Notes under the pieces: model-generated
Seen by the model: the letters and a program-made list of their open reading frames with translations, nothing else
Told to the model about the DNA's origin: nothing
The model's database searches: none
Program-made: the position numbers and the translations under genes
Source of the DNA: Clostridiales bacterium
Lineage (GTDB): Bacteria > Bacillota > Clostridia > Oscillospirales > Oscillospiraceae
Direction: 5' to 3'
DNA: 64,000 nt
Assembly (NCBI GenBank): GCA_004556345.1
Contig: SFHQ01000001.1
Coordinates: 40,091-104,090, forward strand
Shown here: piece after piece, positions 1-9,825 of the stretch
How positions within the stretch are numbered: position 1 is the stretch's first letter
Layout of the letters: every line of letters starts with the position of its first letter

Positions 1-755
1 CGCCCCGTCTTTTGGAAATACCGGCGGCAGGCCGCGAAGAGGGCATCCACCCCCGTGGCCCGGTTGACGGGCATGAGTCTGCTGCGGGTCTCGTCGTCGG
101 GGGCGTGGAGGGAAACGGACAGCGTGAGCTGTAAATTCTCCTCCGCCAGCCGGTCGATGCCCTTGATCAGGCCGCAGGTAGAGAGCGAGATATGGCGCAT
201 GCCGATGTTCATTCCGTTGGGGTGGTTGACCAGGGTGAGGAATTTTCGCACGTTGGCGTAGTTGTCCAGCGGTTCCCCGATGCCCATGAGGACGATGTTG
301 GAAATGGGCGCCCCGGAATCCTTCTGGGTAAAGATCACCTGGTCCAGCAGCTCCCCCGCCGTGAGATTTCGGATCTTGCCCCCCACGGTGGAGGCGCAGA
401 AGGCGCAGCCCATCGCGCAGCCCACCTGGGAGGAGATGCAGACGGAGTTGCCGTGCCGATAACGCATGAGGACCGTCTCAATGCAGTTGCCATCGGCCAG
501 CTGCCACAGATATTTTATGGTGCCGTCCAGCTTTGAGACCTGCTTCCGGGCCACCACCGGCGGGGTGATGCCACCGGCCTGGTCGATCTTGGCCCGGAGG
601 GCCTTGGGGACGTCCGTCATCTCTTCGGTGGAGGCCACACCCCGGCTGAGCCATTGGAAGAGCTGCTTGCCCCGGAACGCGGGCTGGCCCTGGTCCTTGC
701 ACCAGGCGGTGAGCTCTTCCGGGGTCATGGACTTGAAATCGATCCGTTCCGTCAT
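1..755 (-). CDS. rlmN: 23S rRNA (adenine2503-C2)/tRNA A37 methyltransferase RlmN, 3' end cut off by window
   Basis: The reading frame runs off the left edge, so about 250 N-terminal residues of a family usually near 350 are present. The start [18 protein letters not shown] and the radical-SAM CxxxCxxC motif (CAMGCAFC, near residue 113) are clear, followed by GIGEPLDNY and [13 protein letters not shown], all typical of RlmN. The enzyme uses a [4Fe-4S] cluster and SAM to methylate C2 of A2503 in 23S rRNA and of A37 in some tRNAs. Its ATG overlaps the rsmB stop as ATGA, so translation is probably coupled. It is the last visible gene of the long leftward run. Confidence 0.96.
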   Translation of the reverse strand, partial: MTERIDFKSMTPEELTAWCKDQGQPAFRGKQLFQWLSRGVASTEEMTDVPKALRAKIDQAGGITPPVVARKQVSKLDGTIKYLWQLADGNCIETVLMRYRHGNSVCISSQVGCAMGCAFCASTVGGKIRNLTAGELLDQVIFTQKDSGAPISNIVLMGIGEPLDNYANVRKFLTLVNHPNGMNIGMRHISLSTCGLIKGIDRLAEENLQLTLSVSLHAPDDETRSRLMPVNRATGVDALFAACRRYFQKTG

Positions 756-2086
756 TTGGCCCCCTCCTTTCGGAGCTTGGCCAGGAAAAAGCCGTCGGTC
801 TGCAAGCGCTGGGGCCAGAGGGTACACTGGCCTGCGGCCACCTCGCCCAGCGGGCCGGGCAGCGGAAAGCTTTCCAGATGATATTCTGGATGCTGGGCCA
901 GGAACGCCGTCACAACGCCTTCGTTTTCCGCCTGCAGCAGCGTGCAGGTAGAATAGAGCAAGAAGCCGCCGGGCTTCACATAGCGGCTGACATTGTCCAA
1001 AATGTCCCCTTGGATCTGGGGCAGGCCCGCCAGCTCCGCCGGGTCTTTATAGCGGATCTCCGGCTTCTTGCGGATGACGCCGAGGCCGGAACAGGGCACG
1101 TCGGCCAGGACGGCATCGAATCGTTCCTCCCAGCCCTTCCGGGGCTTTTTGCCGTCTAGGACCTGGGCGGTGATGGACTGCAAGCCCAGGCGGGTGGCCC
1201 CGGCTTCGATGAGCGCTTTTTTATGGGCGTGGAGGTCGCAGGCGTGGATCTCGCCCTGATCCTGCATACACATCGCGGCGGCAAAGGACTTGCCGCCGGG
1301 GGCGGCGCAGGCATCCAAAACGGTTTCCCCCGGCTGTAAGCCGGCGGCCAGGACCGCCAGGCGGGCGGCGGGGTCCTGGGGATAGAACATCCCCTCCTGC
1401 CAAGCCGTGCGCTGGGTCAGATCACCGGTGTCCGTGAGGACCAGGCAGTCCGGCAGCCAGGGGTGGGGCAGGACGTTCACGCCCTCTCGCTCCAGGGCCA
1501 GAACGACCTTGGGCGTTTCAAAGCGGCAGGTGTTCACCTGCACCGTCACCGGCGGCTCGCTGTTGTCCCAGCGGAGCAGGGTCTCCAATTCTTCCCCGTC
1601 CAGCTCCTTGGCCCAGGTCTCGACCAGCCACTGGGGGTGGCTGTACAGCAGGGAGAGATAGGCCGTCTGGCTGCTGCGATCCAGAGCCGGAAGCTCGTTG
1701 ATGTTCCGGGCCAGGTTCCGCAGGATGCCGTTGACCAGGCCTCCGGCGCGGGGATTCTTGCAGTGTTTCTTCGTCAGCTCCACCGATTCGTTCACGGCGG
1801 CGGTGACGGGAATTTTGGTGAGGAAGAGCATCTGGTACAGCCCCAGACGCAGGCTGTTTCTGACCTTGCTCTCCATTTTTTGCAGCTTCATGGTGGAAAA
1901 CTGCTGGATGTAGTGGTCCAGCAAAAGCTTATTCTGGACCACGCCGAAGCACAGGCGGGTGGCCAGGGCGGCGTCCCGCTTGTCCAGGTGTTCCTCCTGG
2001 ATCACTTTTTTCAAGTGGCCGTTGGACCAGGCCTTCTGGCGCTCCATGGCCACGAGGGTCAGCAGTGCGGCTTCTCGTGCGGACAT
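752..2086 (-). CDS. rsmB: 16S rRNA (cytosine967-C5)-methyltransferase RsmB
   Basis: This 444-aa protein has an N-terminal NusB-like RNA-binding region (about residues 5-135) and a C-terminal Rossmann SAM methyltransferase domain. [10 protein letters not shown] is the SAM-binding motif, and [14 protein letters not shown] and YSTCT carry the two conserved cysteines of m5C methyltransferases. I chose the ATG at 2086 because GGAGGGAG lies just upstream. A longer in-frame TTG start at 2119 would overlap the fmt stop and has no better ribosome site. The gene lies 29 nt after fmt and overlaps rlmN by 4 nt. The order fmt-rsmB-rlmN is common in Firmicutes. Confidence 0.95.
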   Translation of the reverse strand: MSAREAALLTLVAMERQKAWSNGHLKKVIQEEHLDKRDAALATRLCFGVVQNKLLLDHYIQQFSTMKLQKMESKVRNSLRLGLYQMLFLTKIPVTAAVNESVELTKKHCKNPRAGGLVNGILRNLARNINELPALDRSSQTAYLSLLYSHPQWLVETWAKELDGEELETLLRWDNSEPPVTVQVNTCRFETPKVVLALEREGVNVLPHPWLPDCLVLTDTGDLTQRTAWQEGMFYPQDPAARLAVLAAGLQPGETVLDACAAPGGKSFAAAMCMQDQGEIHACDLHAHKKALIEAGATRLGLQSITAQVLDGKKPRKGWEERFDAVLADVPCSGLGVIRKKPEIRYKDPAELAGLPQIQGDILDNVSRYVKPGGFLLYSTCTLLQAENEGVVTAFLAQHPEYHLESFPLPGPLGEVAAGQCTLWPQRLQTDGFFLAKLRKEGAK

Positions 2087-2115
2087 GCCCCGTCTCCCTC
2101 CTTTCTCTTGGGCGC

Positions 2116-3036
2116 TCAATCCACGGGGATGGGATGCCCGCGCAGGTAATCTGCGGCAGCCATCCGCTTCCCGCCGGCGGCTTGCAGGGTGTCGATGCGC
2201 AGCACCGTGCCCTCACCGCAGGCAATTTTCAGGCCCTTCTTATCCGCCGCCAGGACACTGCCGGGGGTTTTCCCCGTGGTCTCGTCCAGCACGGCGGTGG
2301 CAAAGATCTTGCATTTCACCCCGTTGAGCTCTGCCGTGGCAGAGGGCCAGGGGATGAGGCCCCGCACCTGGTCGTGGAGTGTCCGGGCGGGCTTGGTCCA
2401 GTCCATGGGCGAAAGCTCCCGGCTGAGCATGGGGGCCAGCGTGACTTGGCTCTCGTCCTGGGGGGTGCGGGTGGCGGTGCCGTCGGCGATGTTCTGGACG
2501 GTCTCCACCAGCAGGTCCGCACCCAGGCGGGCCAAACGGTCGTGGAGCATCTCCACTGTCTCGTCAGGGTCGATGGGTGTTTTGACCTGGGAGATGATGT
2601 CCCCGGCGTCCAGGGCCAGCGCCATGTGCATGATGGTCACGCCCGTCTCCTTGTCCCCGTTCAGGATGGACCAGTGGATGGGGGCAGCCCCGCGGTACTT
2701 GGGCAGCAGGGAGGAGTGGACGTTGATGCAGCCATACTTGGGGTAGTCCAAGATCTCCTGGGGCAGGATGCGTCCGTAAGCGGCCACCACGATGAGATCC
2801 GGGGCCAGGCTCCGGATGGTTTCCAGGGCCGTGCCGTCCCGCAGTTTGGTAGGCTGATACACCGGCAGATCATGGACCATGGCGCACAGCTTCACCGGGG
2901 TGGGCTGGAGCTTCATGCCCCGGTTCTTGGGCTTGTCCGGCTGGCTGAACACGCCAACGACCTGGTGCCCGGCGGCAACCAGAGCCTCCAGCGAGGGCAC
3001 GGCGAACTCCGGCGTGCCCATGAATACGATCTTCAT
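2116..3036 (-). CDS. fmt: methionyl-tRNA formyltransferase
   Basis: The enzyme formylates initiator Met-tRNA using 10-formyl-THF. The 306-aa length is standard. MKIVFMGTPEFAVPSLEAL opens the formyltransferase domain, and NVHSSLLPKYRGAAPIHW contains the catalytic Asn/His region and the SLLPKYRGAAP signature. The C-terminal OB-like domain begins near residue 205 (LSPMDWTKPA). The gene sits 12 nt after def, which encodes the enzyme that later removes the formyl group, so both steps of formyl-Met metabolism are co-transcribed. The ATG is preceded by GAGGGACCTCC. Confidence 0.97.
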   Translation of the reverse strand: MKIVFMGTPEFAVPSLEALVAAGHQVVGVFSQPDKPKNRGMKLQPTPVKLCAMVHDLPVYQPTKLRDGTALETIRSLAPDLIVVAAYGRILPQEILDYPKYGCINVHSSLLPKYRGAAPIHWSILNGDKETGVTIMHMALALDAGDIISQVKTPIDPDETVEMLHDRLARLGADLLVETVQNIADGTATRTPQDESQVTLAPMLSRELSPMDWTKPARTLHDQVRGLIPWPSATAELNGVKCKIFATAVLDETTGKTPGSVLAADKKGLKIACGEGTVLRIDTLQAAGGKRMAAADYLRGHPIPVD

Positions 3037-3048
3037 GGAGGTCCCTCC

Positions 3049-3540
3049 TCAGTCCGCGTCTACGGCCTGCATCATGTCGTCGACCTCAGCCTCGGTGAAC
3101 AGGCGGTCGCACTTTTCATAGTACATGTGGCCGTCCAGATGCTCGATCTCGTGGCAGAAGCAGCGGGCGGTGATGCCCTCGCCCTCGAACTCCACTGGCT
3201 CGCCGTGGCGGTTCTGGGCCTTGACCTTCACCTTCATGGGGCGTTCCACAATGCCGTACATGCCAGTCAGGCTCAGGCAGCCCTCGAAGCCCTCCTGCTC
3301 CCCCTCCTGGCTGACGATCTCAGGGTTCACCAGCTCCAGGTATTCCTCCTGGTCGTTGAGCACGATGCACACCCGGCGGAGGATGCCGATCTGGGGCGCG
3401 GCCAGGCCCAGGCCCTGGGCGTCCTTCAGGGTGGCGGTCATATCGTCCAACAGGTTAGCCAGCTTCTGGTCAAAGTTGGTGACAGGGTGGCAAACCTTGT
3501 GCAGGACGGGGTCGTCCTTCTGTAAAATCTTTTTGATCAT
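3049..3540 (-). CDS. def: peptide deformylase
   Basis: This 163-aa metallo-hydrolase removes the N-formyl group from nascent proteins. All three family motifs are visible: GLGLAAPQIG, EGCLSLTG (metal-binding Cys) and CHEIEHLDG, which contains the HExxH metal site. The third motif reads CHEIEH rather than the commoner QHEIDH, but the metal ligands and the catalytic Glu are kept. It lies between priA and fmt, with a 62-nt gap on the priA side that could hold a secondary promoter; I see no strong one. A GGAATG site precedes the ATG. Confidence 0.96.
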   Translation of the reverse strand: MIKKILQKDDPVLHKVCHPVTNFDQKLANLLDDMTATLKDAQGLGLAAPQIGILRRVCIVLNDQEEYLELVNPEIVSQEGEQEGFEGCLSLTGMYGIVERPMKVKVKAQNRHGEPVEFEGEGITARCFCHEIEHLDGHMYYEKCDRLFTEAEVDDMMQAVDAD

Positions 3541-3602
3541 GATAACATTCCTTCCTTGATTCTCTCAGTCTCTCTTGTCGTGTGTCTAGTGTAGATTGTC
3601 AT

Positions 3603-6089
3603 TCACCCATCCATAGGGTCTACGTCAATTAAGATGGACAGGCCTTTGTTGGCCCGGTCCTGCTGGGCGGCCCGCAGGATTTGGGCTAAAATGGCCCGGA
3701 TCTCTTTGTCATTGCGGCATTTCACCAGCACCCGGTAGCGGTAGCGGTTGTTGATCTTTAGGATGGGCGCCGGGGCCGGGCCAAGCACCTCCGGCCCCTC
3801 CGGGCCGTGCTGCCGGGGCTTGATCCACGGGTCCAGGCTCCGCCGCACCACGGCGCAGGCCCGGAGCACCTGCGTCTCCTCCGGCCCGGAGATGGTGATG
3901 CGGAACAAGTTCAGAAACGGCGGAAAGCGAAGCAGGCGGCGCATCTCCCGCTCCCCGGTGTAAAAGGTATCATAGTCCTGGCGGGCAGCCAGGTTGAGGA
4001 TGTCGTTGTCCGGGGTCCAGGTCTGGATGATGGCCCGCCCCGGCTTGTCCCCTCGTCCGGCCCGGCCCACCACTTGGGTGAGCAGGGAGAAGGTCCGTTC
4101 GGCAGCCCGGTAGTTGTCGGCGTAGAGGGAGAGGTCTCCGTCCACGACCCCCACCAGGGTCACGTTGGGGAAATCCAAGCCCTTGGCCACCATCTGGGTC
4201 CCCAACAAAATGGGTACTTTCTTCCGGCGGAAACGGTCCAGCAAGACCTCATGGGATCGGGTGGCCGTGATGGTGTCGGCGTCCATCCGCATGACTTCTA
4301 CATCTGGATAGAGGGCTTGCAGCTCCTCCTGGAGCTTTTGGGTGCCCATGCCCACGAACTGGAACCGGCCCGCGCAGTGGGGGCAGACCTCCGGCAGGGG
4401 CATGGAGTAGCCGCAGTAATGGCACATGAGCCGCCCGTTGGCGCTGTGGTAGGTCAGGTGGACAGAACAGCGCGGGCAGGTGGGGACCTCGCCGCACTGG
4501 CTGCACAGGGCCATGCGGCTGTTGCCCCGGCGGTTGAGAAAGAGGATGCTCTGCTCTCCCCGCCGCAGGTTTTCCTCCAGCTCCGTCCGGAGCAGCTCGG
4601 ATACGCCGGAGTTGTTTCCAGCCCGTAATTCCTGCTTCATGTCCGCCAGCACGACCTTGGGCAACTGATGCGCATTGTAGCGCTGCTGCAAGGTAAAGAG
4701 ATGATATTGTCCCGTCTCGGCGGCGTAGCGGCTCTCCACCGCTGGGGTGGCAGAGCCCAGGAGCAGCAGGCCCTTGTGCTGCTTACAGCGGAACTTTGCC
4801 ACCTCCCTGGCATGGTAGCGCACCATACTCTCGGACTGGTAGCTGCTCTCCTGCTCCTCGTCCAGGATGATGAGACCCAGATCGGGCAGGGGGGCAAAAA
4901 CTGCCGAGCGGGTACCCACAACGACCTTGGCGCGTCCGTCCCGGACGCGCTTCCACTCGTCATAGCGCTCGCCCGTGGGCAGGCAGCTGTGTAAGATGGC
5001 GACCTGCCGGCCGAAATGGGCCAAGAAGATTTGCAGTAAGCTGGGGGTCAGGGCGATCTCTGGGACCATGACGATGGCCCCCCGTCCAGCCTCCAGGGCC
5101 TTCTGGATCAGGTGGAGATAGACCTGGGTCTTGCCGCTGCCGGTGACGCCGTACAGCAGCGCCGCCTGGGGGGCAGGCTCCTCCATCAGGTCCAGCAGGC
5201 CCTGATAGGCCGCCTGCTGCTGGTCGTTGAGGGTAGACAGCGGAGTGCTCTCCCCCGTCTCCGGCATGGCGCGGCGGAAAACCTCTTTCTCCTCCAGGGC
5301 GAGCACGCCCTTTTTCGCCAAGCTCTTGATGGTGGCGCGGGAGGCCCCGGTGAAGTAGCACAGCTCCTTCACGCTGGCGCTGCCCAAGCGGCAGAGCAGC
5401 TCTGTGACCCGGTAGCCCATGGGGGAGGTCTTTTGCTTGGGCGCTAAGAGCGCCATGGCCTCGGCGGGGTCCATGGTCAGGCGGGCGATCGGCTCCGTTT
5501 TGTCCCCCACTTTCCGCTTGGCCTGGGTCTGGCGGGTGATGAGGCCCGCCTTTTCCAGCTCCCGCAGGGTGGTGCGGGGGTCCTTCAGGTCCGGGATGGC
5601 CTTGATCTGGTCCAGGTCCGCCTGTCCCCCGGCGGCGTAGAGCAGACCCATGATCTGCTTGGCCTTGGGGCTTCGGGCGGTTTTCTCTTCCCAAGTCTCC
5701 CGGTCAACGCCGGGGGCGATGGCATAGCTCTCCCGCAGCACATACCACAGCCCGGTGGGCAGCATGGTGAGGGCGGCGGCGTAGACCGTGCAGAAAAAGC
5801 GCTCCCGCATCCACAGGGCCAGCCGGATGCCCTCCTGGGTCAGAACAGGCCTGGGGTCCAGCAGGGTGCCGATCTCTTTGAGTCTCCCCTCCGGCACCTC
5901 GTCGGCCAGGGAGAGGACCAGCCCCTCGCTGGGCCGGTTGCCCGCTCCAAAGGGGACCAGCACCCGCATCCCAGGGACCAGCTTCTCCGCCAGAGCATCG
6001 GGCACCCGGTAGGTATAGGGCCGGTCGATGGCAAAGGTAGCGGCCGCCAGGGCCACCTTGGCAGTCTTCACGAGCTTATCCATGCGCAT
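3603..6089 (-). CDS. priA: primosomal protein N', replication restart helicase PriA
   Basis: The 828-aa protein matches full-length PriA. An N-terminal DNA-binding domain (about residues 1-200) is followed by a superfamily 2 helicase core with Walker A GVTGSGKT and Walker B LDEEQ. Eight cysteines in CxxC pairs (CSQCGEVPTCPRC and CHYC...CPHC) form the two zinc sites. Helicase motif VI reads QVVGRAGRGDKPG. It unwinds the lagging arm of stalled forks and helps reload the replisome. Two in-frame ATGs (6089 and 6083) are possible and neither has a strong SD; the gene starts 12 nt after the rpoZ stop, so translation is probably coupled. Confidence 0.96.
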   Translation of the reverse strand: MRMDKLVKTAKVALAAATFAIDRPYTYRVPDALAEKLVPGMRVLVPFGAGNRPSEGLVLSLADEVPEGRLKEIGTLLDPRPVLTQEGIRLALWMRERFFCTVYAAALTMLPTGLWYVLRESYAIAPGVDRETWEEKTARSPKAKQIMGLLYAAGGQADLDQIKAIPDLKDPRTTLRELEKAGLITRQTQAKRKVGDKTEPIARLTMDPAEAMALLAPKQKTSPMGYRVTELLCRLGSASVKELCYFTGASRATIKSLAKKGVLALEEKEVFRRAMPETGESTPLSTLNDQQQAAYQGLLDLMEEPAPQAALLYGVTGSGKTQVYLHLIQKALEAGRGAIVMVPEIALTPSLLQIFLAHFGRQVAILHSCLPTGERYDEWKRVRDGRAKVVVGTRSAVFAPLPDLGLIILDEEQESSYQSESMVRYHAREVAKFRCKQHKGLLLLGSATPAVESRYAAETGQYHLFTLQQRYNAHQLPKVVLADMKQELRAGNNSGVSELLRTELEENLRRGEQSILFLNRRGNSRMALCSQCGEVPTCPRCSVHLTYHSANGRLMCHYCGYSMPLPEVCPHCAGRFQFVGMGTQKLQEELQALYPDVEVMRMDADTITATRSHEVLLDRFRRKKVPILLGTQMVAKGLDFPNVTLVGVVDGDLSLYADNYRAAERTFSLLTQVVGRAGRGDKPGRAIIQTWTPDNDILNLAARQDYDTFYTGEREMRRLLRFPPFLNLFRITISGPEETQVLRACAVVRRSLDPWIKPRQHGPEGPEVLGPAPAPILKINNRYRYRVLVKCRNDKEIRAILAQILRAAQQDRANKGLSILIDVDPMDG

Positions 6090-6101
6090 GGCCGCAGTCG
6101 G

Positions 6102-6503
6102 TTATTCTGCGGGCTTCTCCGCGTCCTCAGCGGCGGGAGCAGGCTCCTCGGCAGGGGCAGTGCTCTCCAGGACCGGCGCGGCTTCCTCAAAGGCAGGCTC
6201 TGCGGGCGTGGCTTCCACGGGGGCGGCGTGATGAGGCTGTTCGTGGCCGGGGGCGTTCTCCTGCTCATGGGCAAAGCGGCCCTGCAGGACGCCTTCCTCC
6301 TGCATGACCTCCTCCACGGGCTCGTCCAGCTTGCCGTCGGCGATCTCCTGAACGGCGATGCTCACGGGCTTTTCCTCCAGCATCAGGCCCTCGCGCTCGG
6401 CGCGGGCAGCGATCTTACGGGCGCGGGCGGCCACCACGTTCACCAGCTGGTAACGGCTGGGGACCTGCTTCAACAGTTCGCTCATTGCGGGATACAGCAT
6501 CAT
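6102..6503 (-). CDS. rpoZ: RNA polymerase omega subunit with long acidic C-terminal extension
   Basis: Residues 1-65 match bacterial omega: MLYPAMSELLKQVPSRYQLV and VAARARKIA are typical, and the gmk-rpoZ-priA order agrees. Omega supports beta' folding and RNAP assembly. The protein has 133 residues, whereas many Firmicutes omegas have about 65-75. The extra C-terminal half, from about residue 72, is rich in Glu, Ala and Pro (for example HEQENAPGHEQPHHAAPVEA), looks disordered and has no recognisable domain. Two adjacent ATG codons (6503, 6500) follow AAGGAG at a rather long spacing, and a third start at 6485 is possible. Confidence 0.9.
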   Translation of the reverse strand: MMLYPAMSELLKQVPSRYQLVNVVAARARKIAARAEREGLMLEEKPVSIAVQEIADGKLDEPVEEVMQEEGVLQGRFAHEQENAPGHEQPHHAAPVEATPAEPAFEEAAPVLESTAPAEEPAPAAEDAEKPAE

Positions 6504-6509
6504 AATTCA

Positions 6510-7106
6510 TTACACTCCTTTGAACAGTTCCAGGCGCCGCTCCTTGCGGCAGCCCTCGGCGACGAGGATGGCTAAGATCTCCCCCACCGCATTTTCTATT
6601 GTGTCGTTGATGACGATATAGTCATAGTGCTCCAGCTCTTTGGCCTCTTTCCGGGCGGTGGCCAGGCGGCGCTGGATGACCTCCTCCGAGTCCGTTCCCC
6701 GGCCGTGCAGACGGCGGGAGAGTTCCTCGAAGGACGGGGGAACCAGGAAGAGGGAGACGGCCTCCGGCATCTTCTGCCGGACCTTGGCCGCGCCCTGGCT
6801 CTCGATCTCCAGGATCACATCCACGCCCTGGTCCAGTTTTTCCCGGATCACGGCCATGGACGTGCCGTAAAAATTCCCCACGTACTCGGCGTACTCTAAA
6901 AATTCTCCCCGGTCGATGCGCTCCTGAAACGCCTCGCGGGTCACAAAATGATAGTTCACGCCATCCTGCTCCCCGGTGCGGGGGGCGCGGGTGGTGAAGG
7001 ATACAGAATAATATAGGTCCGTCCGTTTTTCCAGCACCTTGGACAGAACCGTGCCCTTGCCTGCGCCGGAAAAACCGGAGACCACCAATAGGGTCCCTCG
7101 CTTCAT
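6510..7106 (-). CDS. gmk: guanylate kinase
   Basis: The 198-aa protein phosphorylates GMP to GDP with ATP. The P-loop GFSGAGKGT is at residues 11-19. The GMP-binding segment [16 protein letters not shown] and YHFVTREAF, and the later [11 protein letters not shown], are standard. The ATG overlaps the remA stop as ATGA. The yicC-remA-gmk-rpoZ order is widely conserved in Firmicutes and supports the call. Confidence 0.97.
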   Translation of the reverse strand: MKRGTLLVVSGFSGAGKGTVLSKVLEKRTDLYYSVSFTTRAPRTGEQDGVNYHFVTREAFQERIDRGEFLEYAEYVGNFYGTSMAVIREKLDQGVDVILEIESQGAAKVRQKMPEAVSLFLVPPSFEELSRRLHGRGTDSEEVIQRRLATARKEAKELEHYDYIVINDTIENAVGEILAILVAEGCRKERRLELFKGV

Positions 7107-7366
7107 TCTTCTTCCTCCCCTGGGATCTCTTCCCGTCCGTTGAGCCGGCTGGCCACGGTCTCCGGCTGAAGGGCGGAAAGGATGATATGATCGCTGTCTG
7201 TAATGAGCACGGCGCGGGTGCGGCGGCCGTAGGTCGCGTCCACCAGGACCCCGCGTTCTCTGGCCTCCTGGACCATGCGCTTGATGGGGGCCGACTCAGG
7301 GCTTACGATGGCGATGAGCCGGCTGGCAGAGACCATGTTGCCAAAGCCGATGTTGATGAGTCTCAA
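7103..7366 (-). CDS. remA: RemA family DNA-binding regulator (DUF370), TTG start
   Basis: The 87-aa protein begins [20 protein letters not shown] and contains [36 protein letters not shown] and [11 protein letters not shown], closely matching Bacillus RemA along its full length. In Bacillus RemA activates biofilm matrix and osmoprotection genes by wrapping promoter DNA. Its role here is inferred by homology only. I set the start at a TTG preceded by GAGGAGG, because the family begins a few residues before this INIGFGN motif. The longer upstream frame overlaps yicC and carries unrelated sequence. Confidence 0.93.
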   Translation of the reverse strand: MRLINIGFGNMVSASRLIAIVSPESAPIKRMVQEARERGVLVDATYGRRTRAVLITDSDHIILSALQPETVASRLNGREEIPGEEEE

Positions 7367-7386
7367 TGGCTCGCCTCCTCTCCCCG

Positions 7387-8265
7387 TCACTCGATGTTCT
7401 GGACCTGCTCGCGGATCTTTTCGATCTCGCCCTTCAGGTCCACGACCACGCGGGAGAGGGCCACATCGCTGCACTTCGAGCCGATGGTGTTGGCCTCCCG
7501 GTTAAACTCCTGGATGAGGAAGTCCAGCTTCCGTCCCACAGAACCGTCCTGGGCCAGCATCTCACGGAGCTGGTCCAGATGGCTGTGCAGACGGACGGTC
7601 TCCTCGTCCACGGCGACTTTGTCGGCAAAGATGGCGGCTTCCGTCAGGATGCGGGTCTCGTCGAGCTGGGTGTTTTCCAGGACCTCCTGCATCCGCTGGC
7701 GCAGCTTTTCCCGGTATTCGTTCACGCTCTCCGGGGAGCGGGCCTCTACCTGGGCCACGAGCTGGGCGATCTTCTCCGCCTTGCCCCGGATGTCCTGGGC
7801 CAGCTTTTCCCCCTCGCGGGTGCGCATGGCGTTGAACTCCTCCAGGGCCTGGGCCAGCACCTGGCTGATGTCGGCCACGATCTCCTCGGCATCCCCCTGT
7901 TCCTTTTCCACCAGGAACACATCCGGGAAGCGGGAGAGCAGGGAGACGGAAATATCATCCCGCAGGCCGTAGGCATCCCGCATTTGGGTCAGGGCCGTGT
8001 AATAGCCGTCAGCCACGGGCTTGTTCAGGGTCACGGAGACCTTGTCCGCTGCGGCGGAGTCGATCGTCAGGAACACATCCACCTTGCCCCGGCCCACGCT
8101 CTTCTGCACCTGGGCCTTGATGGCCTCCTCGGCAAAGACATACAGCCGGGGCAGCTTCACGGAACAGTCCAGATAACGGTTGTTCACGGCCCGCAGCTCT
8201 ACGGTGATCGTCCGGTCGTGGAGCACCTGCTCGCCCCGGCCGTAGCCTGTCATACTTCGTATCAC
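7387..8265 (-). CDS. yicC: YicC family endoribonuclease
   Basis: The start [12 protein letters not shown], the middle [18 protein letters not shown] and the C-terminal [26 protein letters not shown] parts define the YicC/YloC family, which has an N-terminal YicC_N domain and a C-terminal DUF1732 domain. Members are manganese-dependent endoribonucleases linked to small-RNA turnover. At 292 aa the length is normal. I chose the GTG at 8265 because GAGGTG lies about six bases upstream and the family starts M-I-R-S-M-T-G. A GTG three codons earlier would lack that spacing. A 20-nt gap separates it from remA. Confidence 0.93.
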   Translation of the reverse strand: MIRSMTGYGRGEQVLHDRTITVELRAVNNRYLDCSVKLPRLYVFAEEAIKAQVQKSVGRGKVDVFLTIDSAAADKVSVTLNKPVADGYYTALTQMRDAYGLRDDISVSLLSRFPDVFLVEKEQGDAEEIVADISQVLAQALEEFNAMRTREGEKLAQDIRGKAEKIAQLVAQVEARSPESVNEYREKLRQRMQEVLENTQLDETRILTEAAIFADKVAVDEETVRLHSHLDQLREMLAQDGSVGRKLDFLIQEFNREANTIGSKCSDVALSRVVVDLKGEIEKIREQVQNIE

Positions 8266-8326
8266 GAAAAACACCTCATTCTCAGTTCTCTTTCTCTATT
8301 GTCCACTCCCGTCGGTGCCGCTGGGG

Positions 8327-8908
8327 TCAATTGCAGGAGTTGCACAGGCAGTTCAGACAGCACAGGGTCGTGCAGAGGTTGGCCAGGTCGTCGCCGCCCT
8401 GGTAGCTGCCCCGCTGGGCCTGTAAATTCATCTGGTTGACTGCCTGACGGTATTCTATATTATTGGGTTCCATGCTGCTGGCCGTCCAGAAATTCTGGCG
8501 GGCGTCGTCCATCCAGCCCCGCTTGTAGGCGATGCTGCCCATGAGGAAGTACCACTCGGCACTGTTGGCGGCGGTGGAGCGCAGGATACGCTCCGCCTCG
8601 GCCAAATTGTTCTGGACGATGAGCTGACGCACCTGAAGGAAGGCGGGGTTCTGGCCGGCCTGACCGCCGGTGCCGTAACGGTTCCCGTTGGACTGGGCCT
8701 GCTGCTGATAGCCCCCCTGGGTGCGGCCCTTGACGATGGCGTCATAAGCCTCGTTGATCTCCTTCATCTTGGCCTCGGCCAGGTCGGCCAAGGGGTTGTT
8801 CACATAGTTGTCCGGGTGATACTTCTTCACCAGGGCCCGGTAGGCGCGTTTGACCTCCTCATCGCTGGCGGAAGGACTGAGGCCCAGCACGGCATAGGGA
8901 TCGTTCAT
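8327..8908 (-). CDS. J-domain protein with cysteine-rich tail
   Basis: Residues 1-65 form a DnaJ-type J domain: [20 protein letters not shown], then [12 protein letters not shown] with the essential HPD, and [15 protein letters not shown]. The remainder is not DnaJ. It has a Gln/Gly linker, then a helical region resembling tetratricopeptide repeats ([19 protein letters not shown] and [20 protein letters not shown]), and ends in [15 protein letters not shown], which may bind metal. It is likely an Hsp70 co-chaperone of restricted distribution. The ATG overlaps the stop of the DUF5685 gene as ATGA, so the two proteins are probably made together. The client is unknown. Confidence 0.85.
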   Translation of the reverse strand: MNDPYAVLGLSPSASDEEVKRAYRALVKKYHPDNYVNNPLADLAEAKMKEINEAYDAIVKGRTQGGYQQQAQSNGNRYGTGGQAGQNPAFLQVRQLIVQNNLAEAERILRSTAANSAEWYFLMGSIAYKRGWMDDARQNFWTASSMEPNNIEYRQAVNQMNLQAQRGSYQGGDDLANLCTTLCCLNCLCNSCN

Positions 8909-9825
8909 AGTTTTTTGTTCTCCTTATCGGTCTCCCCCGCCGGAAGGGCGGGAGCTTGGTCACGTTGGAATAAACGGGGGTGCTTGGCCTGCTTCCATTG
9001 GCCGGTGAAAACGGCTTCCTCCACGGCAGGCAGGCCGATGGTGAGGATATGGCCCAGCAGCGGCTCCCAAACGCCCCAGTCTAACAGGGCGTAGGCGGTG
9101 TTGGCCAGGCCCAGAGAAACGTGCATCGTCTCCCGCAGGGCGGCTTGATGCTGCTCCGCCTGGTCGCCATAGCGGGCCAGGAGGGGATTATAATTCCCTG
9201 CTTCCCGGTCCTCGGCCAGATCGTCCCAGGCGTCAGCCAGGTAGATCCAGCGGCCCACATGGTACAGGATCTGCGCCACGGCGCTCTGCCGGGCCGCCGG
9301 AGAGACTGCTATGGCCGCCGCCTGGAGCAGGCGGGCAAAGGCATCGGCAGGGCGGTCCAGAGAGGGAGTGTTGGCCTCCTCCAGCTGGTGCAGCTCCTCC
9401 AGGCAGGTCTTGACCGCCCGGTCAAAGTCCGGGCGGCGCTGGGCCGCGGCCCGATAGGAGCGGCGCAGCGCCAGGGCGACGGAGCGGCTCTTGAGCTTCT
9501 CCCCTGCCCCGCCGTCGCGGATGGCGTCTTGCAGCTTCCACCAAACCAGGATCACGGTGGCATCGGCGGCGGCTTCCAGGGCCGCGTCGCCTGGCCAAAC
9601 CGGTTTCTTCTTCCAAGGGGCGGCGGGACAGCGAAACAGGGCCGTTTCCTCCTCCGGCGGGGCCAGGAGAAGAGCCAGAAAGACAAAATCATAGTTCAGC
9701 GTCAGCTGGGCGGCTTTGCCATAGCGCTCCCCCAAGGTCTTGCACAGGCCGCAGTAGACGGCCCGATACCGCGCCTGCTCCTCCGGAGGCAGGACGGCGG
9801 TGACCGCTCTTACATACCCGAACAC
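8905..9825 (-). CDS. DUF5685 family protein of unknown function, GTG start
   Basis: The 306-aa product starts [20 protein letters not shown], followed by [16 protein letters not shown] and [14 protein letters not shown], the hallmark of the DUF5685 family in Clostridia. The CGLC pair may bind metal. The middle and C-terminal parts are helical ([20 protein letters not shown], then [20 protein letters not shown]), with a DDxxED-like acidic cluster somewhat like prenyl-synthase-fold proteins; that likeness is only my impression. I chose the GTG inside the rseC 3' end because the family begins there. It overlaps the rseC stop by 16 nt and the J-domain gene by 4 nt. Confidence 0.8.
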   Translation of the reverse strand: MFGYVRAVTAVLPPEEQARYRAVYCGLCKTLGERYGKAAQLTLNYDFVFLALLLAPPEEETALFRCPAAPWKKKPVWPGDAALEAAADATVILVWWKLQDAIRDGGAGEKLKSRSVALALRRSYRAAAQRRPDFDRAVKTCLEELHQLEEANTPSLDRPADAFARLLQAAAIAVSPAARQSAVAQILYHVGRWIYLADAWDDLAEDREAGNYNPLLARYGDQAEQHQAALRETMHVSLGLANTAYALLDWGVWEPLLGHILTIGLPAVEEAVFTGQWKQAKHPRLFQRDQAPALPAGETDKENKKL

